Below are positions 1-9,230 of a DNA stretch of 64,000 bases, in pieces. Position 1 is the first letter of the stretch, and each line of letters starts with the position of its first letter. The translations under genes and the position numbers were made by a program. The notes under the pieces were generated by a model that made no database searches, was not told the DNA's origin, and worked only from the letters and a program-made list of their open reading frames with translations. The stretch comes from JBDGYW01 sp964518955 (lineage in GTDB: Bacteria > Gemmatimonadota > Gemmatimonadetes > Gemmatimonadales > GWC2-71-9). Location of the stretch: positions 1 through 64,000 of the forward strand of contig CAZFHS010000014.1 of the NCBI GenBank assembly GCA_964518955.1. The letters are read 5' to 3'.

Positions 1-127
1 CGAATCAGTTCTAGGCTGCACCTGAATGACTACTTTCTAGAGTGAACTCCTTGTTCATCATCCGACATTCCCCTTTGTTCGTTGCACCACTCGATTGTTT
101 AGGGATTCTGACTGCTTCGGAGGCACC
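1..127. other. Leader region before the first gene
   Basis: No gene is supported here. The last bases carry the ribosome binding site GGAGG at 119-123, four bases before the ATG at 128. An in-frame TTG at 95 could lengthen the first gene by 11 codons, but it lacks a Shine-Dalgarno sequence and would push the signal peptide away from the N-terminus. Confidence 0.5.
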
Positions 128-2662
128 ATGAGGTTTCGCTGCGCTACCCTCCTCTTCCTTCTCTCGTTCGCATTATTCTCCGCTCCCAGCTCCGCTCAGT
201 CTCTCGCTGTCCGCGGCACCCGTGTCTACACCGTCGCAAACGGGATCATCGAGAACGGCGTCGTGCTCATCGAGGACGGGAAGATCGTTCGGGTCGGCAG
301 CAACCTCGACGTTCCCAGCGACGCGACCGTAGTGGAGGCAGCGGTAGTGATCCCCGGCCTGATCGACATGCACAGCCACGTCGGTGTCTACTCGGTTCCC
401 ATGGTCGATGAGAACTCGGACGGGAACGAGATGACGAACCCGATCACTCCCGCGGTTCGCGCCTTCGACTCGTTCAACTGGGACGATCCCGCGATTGCTG
501 CTGGCCGCGCAGGTGGTGTGACGACCGTCATCTCTCGGCCGGGTAGTGGCAACATCATCGGAGGTACCAGCGTCGCGGTGAAGCTGAAAGACGCACCGCC
601 AAGTGAGATGGTGCTCCGCGAAGTCGCGGACCTTAAAATGGCAATAGAAGGCAATCCGATCGGGGTCTACGGAGCCAGGAGCCAGATGCCCACAACCCTG
701 ATGGGCGTCTACCACCTCGCCGAAAAGGCGTTCATCGAGGCGCAGGAGTATCAGGCGAGCTGGGACAAGTATGAACGCGAGCGAGAGGACAATGGTGACG
801 ACGCCACCCCTCCTGCACGCGACCTCGGCAAAGAAGCTCTGGTGATGGCGATGCGGCAGGAGATCCCGACACACATCCACGTCGCCACCGCTTCGGAGAT
901 CATGTCCGCAATCCGCCTAGCCGACGAGTTCAACTTGAACTTGAGCCTCTGTCACTCGTACTACGCACATCTACTGGTAGACGCATTGGCCGACCGCAAA
1001 GACGAGCTGCACATCAATATCGGACCACCGATGTTCTTCAGCTATTTCGACGATGCGCTCACCTTCAAGAATGGCCCCGCAATTCTAGCTAACGCCGGTT
1101 ACAGAGTTTCGCTCCAGACTGATGCGCTCGGCGGCCCGCAACAGAACCTGCGTCACCTGGCAATGCTGACGGTCCGCTACGGTATGGATGAGGACGATGC
1201 CCTTCGCGCTATCACGCTGGCGCCCGCCGAAGCGATGGATCTCGAGGAACGTGTAGGCAGCATAGAGGTGGGTAAGGACGCGGACCTCGTGCTGCTCGAC
1301 GGCGCACCGTTCGACATGCTGAGCGAGGTTCAGACTGTGGTCATCGACGGAGAGGTCGCATTCGAACGCGAGATGATCCAGAAACCGGACCTCGGCTCGT
1401 ACACCGTCGCCGACCGCAGCCTCGCAATCCCCGAAGCCATCGATCGATCGAACAGATTGGCGATTCGCGGCGCCACAGTCTTCACGATGGCAGGCGCCCC
1501 GATCCAAGGCGGCACGGTCCTGATCGAGGACGGCAAGATTACCCGAGTTGGCTCCGGTCTCAATGTGCCGAGCGATTACACCGTGATCGACGCACAGGGG
1601 TTTGTGGTGATGCCCGGTCTCGTGTCTCCACGGTCGTACGTCGGGATCGGCAGCAACTGGCGGAGGCAGAGCCACATCGACGAAACGTCCAAGCCAGTCG
1701 TTCCAGCGATGGAAGTGATACACGCCGTCGAACCGCACGCACCACAGTTTAGTCACGCCCGTGAGCTTGGCGTGACGACGGCGCTGGTCACGCCGGGTGA
1801 CAGAAATGTGATCGGTGGCCAGGGTTCGGTGCTCAAGATGTCTGGCGTGGTTGTGGATGAGATGATCGTGAGCAACAACGCCACGATGGTGGTGGGGCTG
1901 GGGCGGTCGAGTAAGCGGGAGAACAAGTCGCCGATGACTCGCATGGGCGTTGCCGCGCTCCTGCGTGAGGCGCTGGTGAAGGCGCAGGAATACATGCGGA
2001 AGGTCGATGCGCACGAAGAAGACGACGATCCTTTGAAGCGCGACCTCGACATGGAGGCGCTGCTGCCGGTGCTTCGGGGTGAAACGCCGGTTTTGGTACA
2101 CGCCGAACGGAGGGATGACATCTACACAGCACTTAGAATCGCAGACGAGTTCAACCTGAAGATCATCCTCGATGGAGCCACCGACGCCTACAAGCTCGTG
2201 GACGAGATCCAGAGCCGCGATATCCCTGTCATCATCGAGAACCTCTTCAGAGGCGTCGGTGCCATCGAAGACGAAGGGTTCAATCCGCAGATGCCGGCGA
2301 TGCTGGCCGATGCGGGTGTGCGTATCGCGTTCCGGCCGCGCATGAACGGTAGCATGTACACGCCGGGCTCGTCGGGACCGGGTGGAGACATGCTCGAGAT
2401 TGCGGCATTCGCCGTCAAGAACGGCATGGACATGGATGCTGCGCTCCGAAGCGTGACGATCGACGCTGCCAGGATCATAGGCGTCGACGATCGTGTAGGC
2501 AGCATCGAGCGCGGCAAGGATGCCGACCTGCTCATCCTCCGCGGTCACCCGCTTCAGACACTAGCGGTTCCGGAAGCGGTGCTGGTAGATGGCGAACTCG
2601 TTTATCAGCGCGATCCGAACGCTCGCATACAACTGACGCCCGGGATGCAGAGGCACCGATGA
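128..2662 (+). CDS. Secreted tandem-domain amidohydrolase (imidazolonepropionase-like)
   Basis: A secreted protein of 844 residues. Residues 1-24 form a signal peptide ending in Ser-Ala-Gln, so it acts outside the cytoplasm. Two amidohydrolase modules follow each other (about 25-435 and 440-830). The first has the metal motif in LIDMHSHVG, further histidines in THIHVA and LCHSYYAH, and an Asp in LQTDALGG. The second reads GLVSPRSYVG where HxH should be. It keeps one His (VLVHAE) but has LDGATDAY at the next His site, so it is probably not an active metal hydrolase. Relatives hydrolyse cyclic amides or dipeptides; the substrate here is unknown. The ATG at 128 is chosen for its GGAGG and signal peptide. 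It overlaps the next gene by ATGA, which indicates translational coupling. Confidence 0.9.
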   Translation: MRFRCATLLFLLSFALFSAPSSAQSLAVRGTRVYTVANGIIENGVVLIEDGKIVRVGSNLDVPSDATVVEAAVVIPGLIDMHSHVGVYSVPMVDENSDGNEMTNPITPAVRAFDSFNWDDPAIAAGRAGGVTTVISRPGSGNIIGGTSVAVKLKDAPPSEMVLREVADLKMAIEGNPIGVYGARSQMPTTLMGVYHLAEKAFIEAQEYQASWDKYEREREDNGDDATPPARDLGKEALVMAMRQEIPTHIHVATASEIMSAIRLADEFNLNLSLCHSYYAHLLVDALADRKDELHINIGPPMFFSYFDDALTFKNGPAILANAGYRVSLQTDALGGPQQNLRHLAMLTVRYGMDEDDALRAITLAPAEAMDLEERVGSIEVGKDADLVLLDGAPFDMLSEVQTVVIDGEVAFEREMIQKPDLGSYTVADRSLAIPEAIDRSNRLAIRGATVFTMAGAPIQGGTVLIEDGKITRVGSGLNVPSDYTVIDAQGFVVMPGLVSPRSYVGIGSNWRRQSHIDETSKPVVPAMEVIHAVEPHAPQFSHARELGVTTALVTPGDRNVIGGQGSVLKMSGVVVDEMIVSNNATMVVGLGRSSKRENKSPMTRMGVAALLREALVKAQEYMRKVDAHEEDDDPLKRDLDMEALLPVLRGETPVLVHAERRDDIYTALRIADEFNLKIILDGATDAYKLVDEIQSRDIPVIIENLFRGVGAIEDEGFNPQMPAMLADAGVRIAFRPRMNGSMYTPGSSGPGGDMLEIAAFAVKNGMDMDAALRSVTIDAARIIGVDDRVGSIERGKDADLLILRGHPLQTLAVPEAVLVDGELVYQRDPNARIQLTPGMQRHR

Positions 2663-3915
2663 GAACGCTCGAGAGGTTTCTCAGATCCCTCGTGCTCGGC
2701 GTTGCCCTCTGGCCGGCAGCGCTTCTAGCGCAGGGTGAGACGATTGCACTCAGTGGCGCTCGGCTACTCACGATTACGCAGGGTGAAATCGAGAACGGCG
2801 TGATCGTAATCGCCGATGGTCGCATCGCGGCTGTGGGCGCGGACATTTCGATCCCCTCCGACGCTCGCGTGATCGATGTGTCCGGAAAAACGATCATGCC
2901 GGGGATGATCGACGCCTTCACCAATCTGGGCCTTTCCGACTATCCGTCGTACGGCGAAGACGACGACGAAGGCACCACGCCGGTCACGCCGCAGATGCGG
3001 GTGGTGGACGGTCTCAACCCAGCTAACCGGTTCTTCGGTCCTGCCCGGAATTCTGGTGTGACCGCTGCACTCTGCGCGCCGGCCGAAGGCAACCTCGTCA
3101 CCGGTCAGAGCGCATTGATTCGTACGTTTGGCGCGACCGTGGAAGAATTGGTTGTCAGCTCGCCAATGGGTGTGCACGTGACTTTGGGTGAGGCCCCAAA
3201 ACTCCGCTACGGGCCCAAGAACACTCAGCCCATGACACGGATGGGCGCCGCCGCCCTGCTCAGGCAAACGCTGATACAAGCTCAGGAGTACGCAGGCAAG
3301 CTGGAGCGCTACGAAAGGAAACTGGCCTCGCGTAGCGAAGACGAAGACGCGCCCACACCCCCTACCAGAGACCTCAAACTCGAAGCCCTCCTGCCGGTTT
3401 TGCGTGGTGAGAAACCGCTCATCGTGAGCGCAGACCGTTTCGACGACATACACACGGCGCTCCGGATCTCTAGCGAATTCAACGTGCCGATGATCCTCAA
3501 CGGTGGTGCGGAAGCTCACCGATTGGCGGGCTCGCTTTCAGACAGAGGGTTGCCCGTGGTCTGGGGCCCGGCGAACGCCCCCTATCAGGAACTCGAAGCA
3601 ATGCGCGGGAGCCTCCAGGCCCCTGCAATGCTGGCGGAGGCAGGCGTGGTCTTCGCGTTTCAGACAGGTGGTGTCGAGAACGTAGGCGGACTGCTCGAAC
3701 AGGCGCGCGCGTCAGTTGCAAACGGATTGCCGCGAGAGGGAGCGTTGAAGGCACTCACCCTCAGCCCAGCTCAGATCTTCCGGGTGACAGACGAATTTGG
3801 CTCGCTGGAGATCGGCAAATCCGCCGACCTGGTGGTGTTCAGTGGTGACCCGCTCGAGGAACTCTCGACTGTAGAGATGGTGTTTGTTCAGGGGAGGATT
3901 GTGGGGAGGCGTTAA
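2659..3915 (+). CDS. Secreted amidohydrolase-like protein lacking HxH
   Basis: A protein of 418 residues with signal peptide MRTLERFLRSLVLGVALWPA followed by an Ala-Leu-Leu-Ala-Gln cleavage region. It is one amidohydrolase module, similar throughout to the second half of the preceding gene (PMTRMGAAALLRQTLIQAQEY and EALLPVLRGE are shared). The metal motif is replaced by MIDAFTNLG, the His of the VHAE segment is Ser (LIVSAD), and the next His site reads LNGGAEAH. No metal-binding set can be assembled, so it is probably a non-catalytic partner or scaffold of the upstream protein. The four-base ATGA overlap supports co-translation and perhaps a complex. The family assignment is firm; loss of activity is inferred. 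Confidence 0.88.
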   Translation: MRTLERFLRSLVLGVALWPAALLAQGETIALSGARLLTITQGEIENGVIVIADGRIAAVGADISIPSDARVIDVSGKTIMPGMIDAFTNLGLSDYPSYGEDDDEGTTPVTPQMRVVDGLNPANRFFGPARNSGVTAALCAPAEGNLVTGQSALIRTFGATVEELVVSSPMGVHVTLGEAPKLRYGPKNTQPMTRMGAAALLRQTLIQAQEYAGKLERYERKLASRSEDEDAPTPPTRDLKLEALLPVLRGEKPLIVSADRFDDIHTALRISSEFNVPMILNGGAEAHRLAGSLSDRGLPVVWGPANAPYQELEAMRGSLQAPAMLAEAGVVFAFQTGGVENVGGLLEQARASVANGLPREGALKALTLSPAQIFRVTDEFGSLEIGKSADLVVFSGDPLEELSTVEMVFVQGRIVGRR

Positions 3916-4023
3916 CACATCCAACGGTGTGTATTTCGTGCTTCAGTTGGGCGATCGAAGTTCCCTGTTCGATGTTCTCTCTCAGTACTTCAGAACTCGA
4001 ATAGCGAAACCCTAGCTCCAGCT

Positions 4024-6390
4024 CTAAGCCGGAGCCATCCCCTCCTCTACCCGCACAACCCCTCGTCGCTCCTTCCCATCTACCAACACGTGCACGGGAT
4101 GCTCCAGTTGGACATGGCGAACCACGCCGTCTAGTTCCTCGCATGCAGATTCTTGTTGGTCCAACCATTCCCAGTTCACATGACCCTGTCCTCGACTGTC
4201 GTGCACTGTCATGTAGGCGATACCAAAACAGGTGATGTTCTGGAAGAAGTGTGAGCCATACGAGGGGTCGATCTCGAGGTCCGGGAAGTCTGTTTCCACG
4301 ATGGCCCGGGCCGCAGAAATCTGAGACCAGGTCACCGGTACGCCTAACCAGGGATCCTGTGAACCCCACCTGCCGGGCCCGACTAGCAGGTATTCTCTGC
4401 CCTCATCGGCGATCTTCCTGTTCACCGCCTCCACGGCAGTCGCGACCTCACCGGTTGCCGAGCGGTCGATCCGTTTCGCCGAGACCACAACGATGTCGGT
4501 CACCCTAATCCTCTGCCCGTGGCCCATCGCGTCCTCTGAATAGACGACCGTGTCGGCCGCGTTGCCGATATCGACATCGATTTCCCCGGACACTTGTTCC
4601 ACCATCAACGGTCGAACCTGCAGAAGGTTGAGAACCGGCCGCTCGCCTCTGTCTGCACCAGCCTGCAGCGCAAACTCGATCTCCACTGGACATTCCATCG
4701 CTGCCTGTGCCATCTGGAGAACGCGTTGAAGGATCTCAGGCAGAGGATAGATGCGGCCCTTCAGAAGGGGGGCGAACGTCACAACCGGTGCCCCGCGTGG
4801 ATCCTTACCCATTACGATCGCATCGTCATCTCGCAAGTAAGTCGACAGCAGTGTGTCGGCCGCGCCTTGTTCGACTGCTTCTTCAATCTCCAGGTGCGGC
4901 AGGTTGGGGTCGGGAGGCATGGTGGAGATTATGTCGTTCCGATTCATGTCCAGCGCGTAGAAGCGACGTTGTGCAGTGCGGAGCGCGTCTTTGACACTCG
5001 AAAACTGCGGCAGAACATCGGGGTATCGAGGGCAGAACCGAAACGCCTCGAATCCCTCGACCACGGACTTGCCGAGTCCCAATGCTACCTGAGCGACACC
5101 ATCTTCGGGGTGAATTTCTCCGAAGGGGTAGAAATTGTACGATGACGCGAGGCCCGACAGTGTTGGATAATACACGTCGCCGTGCCGCTCACCCACCAAC
5201 CGCTGAAGCAACACCGCCATGCGCTCTTCTTCGATACGGTGGGGAGTACCAACCAGGTAGTCGCGGGCTGCCTTCAGGAATGTAGACGCGTACACCAACT
5301 TGATCGCTTCAAGTACCTGAGCGAGCCTGACGTCCAGCGAGGGGTGGTTGTTGGGCAGCATCACCGTGGCGTACACGCCGGCGAATGGTTGGTAGAGAGA
5401 GTCTTCCAGAATACTCGACGATCTGATTGCCAGCGGTTCTTTTAGTTCCTCCAGGAATCCGGCCAACTCGGTGCGGCGCGCGTGATTGAAACGTCCCGCT
5501 CGAAAACGGCGGTGAATCTCCTCGTCGGTCAGCGACTCTACTTCGCGAGGCAGTTTTCTCATGCCGTTCTCGGCCAGGAATTCCTCGAAGATGTCGCTGG
5601 CAATCGCGACTGTCTGCGGAACGTCTATGTCGACGTCCGGAATCTCCTGCCATTCCTTGGTGAGCAACTTCTGGACGAACGCGAGGCCTCTGCCCTTTCC
5701 GCCGAGGGAACCCGACCCGATTTTTGCGAACGCGACGTATTCGTCGAAAGTCTCGGTCCTGTAGTCGATGATTACCTGTCGCTGAATCTGGCGCAGGTAG
5801 TCGGTGATCGACGCGATGAGGAACTGCCTGAGGTCCTGGATGGACTTGAAATCGTCCACTTGTCGCGGACGCACCAGCGAAGCGAGCTCGAACTCGGTCC
5901 GAGCTTTCAGCCAGGACGAGAAATTGTGGCGTTTGGCATGGTGTTGAATCGATTCCTCCGGCACCTCGCTCAATGCCCGTATCATCTCACGCAAGTCTCG
6001 GGCTCTCGCTACCTCTTTGCCGTCGTTGTCCTTGAACACGAAGTCGCCGAACCCGAAATGATCGATGATGAAATGAGAGAGTTCATCGAGCATCTGTGAC
6101 GAGCGTTTGTGAAGGAACATCGCCCCTAGTTTGGCGGCCGCTTCTTTGTGTTTTTTGTTCGTGGATTGCAGGAGCAACGCGAGGTCGGGTACTTCCTTGC
6201 GGACTTTTCGCGCCAGCTTCAAACCAGCGTCATCGACGAGCTTGCCACCTTTGGGAAATCGGACATCCATAATGAGCCCGAGGACATTGTCTCGGTACTT
6301 CTGGAACTGGCCCCACGCTTCCTCGAAGTTTTGGGCGAGCAGGATCTTTGGGCGCGCGCGAATGCGCAGCATTCGGTGAGAGTGGTTCAA
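4024..6390 (-). CDS. PEP/pyruvate-binding domain protein, C-terminal portion (frameshifted gene)
   Basis: An open frame of 788 codons beginning at a TTG. After a receiver-like segment (LRIRARPKILLA, LGLIMDVRFPKGG) comes a PPDK/PEP-synthase N-terminal nucleotide-binding domain (KIGSGSLGGKGRGLAFVQ, LAIRSSSILEDSLYQPFAGV) and a C-terminal block with LLVGPGRWGSQDPWLGVPV. This architecture is known from long (about 1000 residue) PEP-synthase-like proteins of Bacteroidota and relatives that start with two receiver-like domains. Here the N-terminal part lies in another frame (6230-6913). The junction near 6390-6395 appears to lack about 40 codons that normally join the two halves. It may be a pseudogene, a split gene or an assembly error. 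The TTG at 6390 has no convincing ribosome binding site. Confidence 0.8.
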   Translation of the reverse strand: MNHSHRMLRIRARPKILLAQNFEEAWGQFQKYRDNVLGLIMDVRFPKGGKLVDDAGLKLARKVRKEVPDLALLLQSTNKKHKEAAAKLGAMFLHKRSSQMLDELSHFIIDHFGFGDFVFKDNDGKEVARARDLREMIRALSEVPEESIQHHAKRHNFSSWLKARTEFELASLVRPRQVDDFKSIQDLRQFLIASITDYLRQIQRQVIIDYRTETFDEYVAFAKIGSGSLGGKGRGLAFVQKLLTKEWQEIPDVDIDVPQTVAIASDIFEEFLAENGMRKLPREVESLTDEEIHRRFRAGRFNHARRTELAGFLEELKEPLAIRSSSILEDSLYQPFAGVYATVMLPNNHPSLDVRLAQVLEAIKLVYASTFLKAARDYLVGTPHRIEEERMAVLLQRLVGERHGDVYYPTLSGLASSYNFYPFGEIHPEDGVAQVALGLGKSVVEGFEAFRFCPRYPDVLPQFSSVKDALRTAQRRFYALDMNRNDIISTMPPDPNLPHLEIEEAVEQGAADTLLSTYLRDDDAIVMGKDPRGAPVVTFAPLLKGRIYPLPEILQRVLQMAQAAMECPVEIEFALQAGADRGERPVLNLLQVRPLMVEQVSGEIDVDIGNAADTVVYSEDAMGHGQRIRVTDIVVVSAKRIDRSATGEVATAVEAVNRKIADEGREYLLVGPGRWGSQDPWLGVPVTWSQISAARAIVETDFPDLEIDPSYGSHFFQNITCFGIAYMTVHDSRGQGHVNWEWLDQQESACEELDGVVRHVQLEHPVHVLVDGKERRGVVRVEEGMAPA

Positions 6391-6913
6391 CCCCTCCGCC
6401 GAGCACGTCCTTCTCGGCGTTCAGATGATCTTCCACCTGCTTGATCATCGCCACCAGAGCTTTGACGTGACCCTGCCACAGGAACAGGAAGTCGACGTTG
6501 CCTGACTCACGTAGGTTATCGAGCTCTGGGAGGTTCCAGGCGTGAGCCGCCAGCACACAGAATGAGATGTCGGGCCGCATTTCCTTCACCTGTCGAGCGA
6601 ACTCGCCGACCTCCATGTCCGGCAAGCGAGGGCTGGCGACCACCATCTGGAAGTTGCGTGCTTCGTTTTCGATCAGGTGCAGCGCCTCGGTAGCGCTGGT
6701 CGTGGGCGAAATGTGCGGCGTGAAGCGAAGGCTCAACGCGAGGTGCCGGTATTCCTCCAGGAGTAGCTCGGTGAGTTGCCCGTCTTCTTCCAGCACGAAC
6801 GTGTCATAATGCGACGCTACGAGCAGGATTTCTTGTACCCTGAACTCCATCAGGTTTCTGAACTCGTCTGCGCGCGTCGTGTAACGTGTGGTGAAATCAA
6901 GTTGCTGTGTCAT
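6230..6913 (-). CDS. Receiver-like N-terminal part of the split PEP/pyruvate-binding protein
   Basis: Starts at the ATG at 6913 (MTQQLDFTTRY); in-frame codons upstream belong to no recognisable domain. Residues 1 to about 175 match the first receiver-like domain of long PEP-synthase-like proteins: EILLVASHYDTFVLEEDGQL, then VVASPRLPDMEVGEFARQVK, then KALVAMIKQVEDHLNAEKDV. After the GGG at about 6392 the frame leaves homology, and the remaining 53 codons overlap the downstream gene in the wrong frame. The homologous continuation (LNHSHRMLRIRARPK) is in the frame of 4024-6390. I read this as one gene broken by an internal deletion plus frameshift. Confidence 0.7.
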   Translation of the reverse strand: MTQQLDFTTRYTTRADEFRNLMEFRVQEILLVASHYDTFVLEEDGQLTELLLEEYRHLALSLRFTPHISPTTSATEALHLIENEARNFQMVVASPRLPDMEVGEFARQVKEMRPDISFCVLAAHAWNLPELDNLRESGNVDFLFLWQGHVKALVAMIKQVEDHLNAEKDVLGGGVEPLSPNAAHSRAPKDPARPKLRGSVGPVPEVPRQCPRAHYGCPISQRWQARR

Positions 6914-7006
6914 GAACTTCCCAGGCAAAACCACGCAGGGTGGGGCGCTACTCGAACAACCTCAGATACGGAAGGGACCGGCAGTGCGCTGAGTTGTTCG
7001 GCTCAA

Positions 7007-7204
7007 CTAGAGTTCCGATGCCGGGAAGAAGAACCCTTCTTCGACGCACGCTACCATGTCGTTCAAGTATTCGATGAATCGTGGGCGGGTTACGCCCTCG
7101 TGGACCTTTACGACCACAGGCCAACGCGACGCAGCATAGTCTTCATCGACCGAACCTGATATGGCCGTGTTGCCGCAGATCTTTCCGTAGAAATGATCTC
7201 CCGC
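7007..7204 (-). pseudogene. Degenerate tandem copy of the neighbouring small gene
   Basis: Directly after the TAG stop of the 7205-7651 gene, in the same frame, 65 codons stay open and end with TAG at 7007-7009. They encode KICGNTAISG, then DEDYAASRWPVVVKV, then RFIEYLNDMVACVEEGFFF. This matches the upstream protein segment by segment (QICG, GEDFAECRWPVTVKA, DLMKYLNRLADAVAEGFFM). No ATG, GTG or TTG precedes the conserved part, so it is either a dead tandem duplicate or is reached only by UAG read-through. Confidence 0.65.
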
Positions 7205-7651
7205 CTACTTCTCGGCTTCGTCGGCGAGGTAAATGCCACAGCGAGGCCCGTGACCGGGAAATGACCTCTCGCCCGTGCCACGAGTTTGTTCCGCGCTCCG
7301 CCTCGGTTCATCTGGTGCGAAATCTTTGTCCGCCGGAGTCACGCCTGGTAGACGCGTGCCGGTCCAGCGCCAGTATATTGCGGCCCCGATCGCGGGGTCC
7401 ATGAAGAAGCCCTCCGCGACTGCATCTGCGAGCCTATTGAGATATTTCATGAGGTCTTCGGCCGAAACATATGCCTGTGCCTTGACGGTTACGGGCCAAC
7501 GGCACTCGGCGAAATCTTCTCCGATTGAGGCGGTCAGAATCGGCAGGTCGGCGTTGACGAGCGATTCTTCATCCTTTTGGTACGGGTCATCGGTGCCGAG
7601 CGTGTATATGCCGCAGATCTGACCCATGCCGCTGAGCGAGCGTCGTGCCAT
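7205..7651 (-). CDS. Small conserved protein of unknown function
   Basis: A protein of 148 residues from the ATG at 7651, with AGGAGG about ten bases upstream. There is no signal peptide or membrane segment. The N-terminal 85 residues (QICGIYTLG, GEDFAECRWPVTVKAQAY, YLNRLADAVAEGFFMDPAIG) form a compact unit repeated downstream in 7007-7204. The C-terminal 60 residues are rich in Arg, Pro and Gly and look less conserved, so the functional protein may be only the first part. I do not recognise a family. Confidence 0.6.
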   Translation of the reverse strand: MARRSLSGMGQICGIYTLGTDDPYQKDEESLVNADLPILTASIGEDFAECRWPVTVKAQAYVSAEDLMKYLNRLADAVAEGFFMDPAIGAAIYWRWTGTRLPGVTPADKDFAPDEPRRSAEQTRGTGERSFPGHGPRCGIYLADEAEK

Positions 7652-7850
7652 TGGTGCTGTGCCTCCTATTTTCCGAACCGGCTGAAGATCGATCCTCTGG
7701 GCACACTACTTATGACCTAACATGGCAATATACAAGGGCTTTGCGCTAGCCCCACGTTGAGTCGGCGCGACCGGAGTGTATTATTGCCGCCATGCGTTTG
7801 ACGTCGTTATTGTTGCAGGCCAATTCCTGGCATAGTGTGGAGCGATAAGA
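7652..7850. other. Divergent intergenic region
   Basis: Two hundred bases between the small minus-strand gene and the cytochrome operon. It must hold promoters for both, but no pair of good -35/-10 boxes stands out. GGAG at 7839-7842 is the likely ribosome binding site for the TTG start of cytochrome b. Confidence 0.4.
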
Positions 7851-9230
7851 TTGGTTGATCGCAGCGGACGAGCTGGGTCGGGTGGCATCACCACTCGCAT
7901 CTGGCGTTCGATATTCCGCCGCCCGCTTCTTCCCCATGACGATAGTGATCGCATCTGGACAGTCGCGAACAACTTCGTGCTCCACTTCAGGCCGGTCCGA
8001 CTGCCTGCGAAGTCTCTGACCTACACCCACACATTTGGGCTCGGCGGTTCGTCTCTGATACTCGTGTTACTGCTGGTCGCCACAGGCGTGCTTCTGATGT
8101 TCGGGTATGAGCCTGCTCCGGGAGACGCCTACGAGTCAATTGTTGCTCTCGAGCGTGATGCACTGTTCGGAAGGTTCGTCCGCAGCATACACCACTGGAG
8201 CGCAAACTTTCTGATAATGGTGGTGCTGCTCCACATGCTGAGAACGTATTTCACGGGAGCGTACGTCGAGCAGCGGCAGTTCAACTGGGTGATCGGGCTC
8301 GGCTTGCTGGTGTGCGTTTTTGCCTCGAACTTCACCGGGTACTTGCTGCCGTGGGACCAGCTCTCATACTGGGCAATTACGATTTCTACCGGAATGCTGG
8401 AATACGTACCAGTTGTGGGTGGATGGTTAGAGTCCGTTATTCTCGGCGGGCCGGAGATTTCGCAGTCGACGTTGATCAACTTCTATACGTTCCACACAAC
8501 ACTCCTGCCGGTCACGATTTTCGTGCTGATGGCATTTCACTTCTGGAGGGTTCGGAAGGCGGGCGGGGTCGTCGTACCGAGATCACCCGGAGAAAAGGTC
8601 GAGAGCCGTCCCGAGAAGGTGCTCGCGCTTCCCAACCTCATCTACCGCGAGTTTGTGGCTGCATTAGTGCTGATCGCCGTAGTGTCGCTCTTCTCAGCGC
8701 TCTTCACTGCAGGGCTCGGTGAGGTGGCAAATCCGGGTATGAGTCCAAACCCAGCGAAACCTCCCTGGTACTTCGTGGGCATGCAGGAGCTCCTATTGCA
8801 CTTGCATCCAACCTTTACGGTACTGGTGTTGCCGCTAGCTGCGAGTGTCGCGCTGCTCGCGATTCCTTACCTCAGATATGAAGAGGATACGGCGGGAATC
8901 CTCTTCGCTTCTCCGGCGGGAAGGCGATTCGCGGTCGTGGCCGCCTGTGCCACGATGGCTGTCACCGCGACACTCGTGATAATGGATGAGTACCTGATCG
9001 ATTTTGGTGCGTGGCTCCCGTGGCTCCCCAACGTCGTCAGCAATGGGGTTATTCCTACGGCAGTTCTGGGGTTCGCTTTGTGGGGTGTGGATGTTCTGCT
9101 CCGTAGGAGGCTCGAGGCAACGAGGGTCGAAAGAGTGCAGACAATGTTCGTGACGCTGCTCGTTGCCTACGCAACGCTCACAACAATCGGCGTGTGGTTT
9201 CGCGGGCCGGGGATGGCTCTGTTTTGGTGA
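7851..9230 (+). CDS. Cytochrome b of a bc-type quinol oxidoreductase complex
   Basis: A 459-residue integral membrane cytochrome b containing both the haem-binding N-terminal part and the C-terminal quinol-site part. Haem ligands are visible as two His pairs: SIHHWSANF with LLHMLRTYF in one helix pair, and YTFHTTLLPV with MAFHFWRV in the other. The Qo-site motif reads KPPWYFVG (PEWY class). It oxidises quinol in the membrane and passes electrons to the Rieske protein encoded next. The TTG start is supported by GGAG eight bases upstream; the first 30 residues are a soluble extension. Its stop overlaps the Rieske start (GTGA). The family is certain; the exact electron acceptor is not. Confidence 0.95.
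   Translation: MVDRSGRAGSGGITTRIWRSIFRRPLLPHDDSDRIWTVANNFVLHFRPVRLPAKSLTYTHTFGLGGSSLILVLLLVATGVLLMFGYEPAPGDAYESIVALERDALFGRFVRSIHHWSANFLIMVVLLHMLRTYFTGAYVEQRQFNWVIGLGLLVCVFASNFTGYLLPWDQLSYWAITISTGMLEYVPVVGGWLESVILGGPEISQSTLINFYTFHTTLLPVTIFVLMAFHFWRVRKAGGVVVPRSPGEKVESRPEKVLALPNLIYREFVAALVLIAVVSLFSALFTAGLGEVANPGMSPNPAKPPWYFVGMQELLLHLHPTFTVLVLPLAASVALLAIPYLRYEEDTAGILFASPAGRRFAVVAACATMAVTATLVIMDEYLIDFGAWLPWLPNVVSNGVIPTAVLGFALWGVDVLLRRRLEATRVERVQTMFVTLLVAYATLTTIGVWFRGPGMALFW

Noticed and set aside
1085..2548. Long minus-strand frame (487 codons) inside the first amidohydrolase gene
   Set aside because: Composition is His/Arg/Asp-biased without domains, and it is fully opposite a clear enzyme gene.
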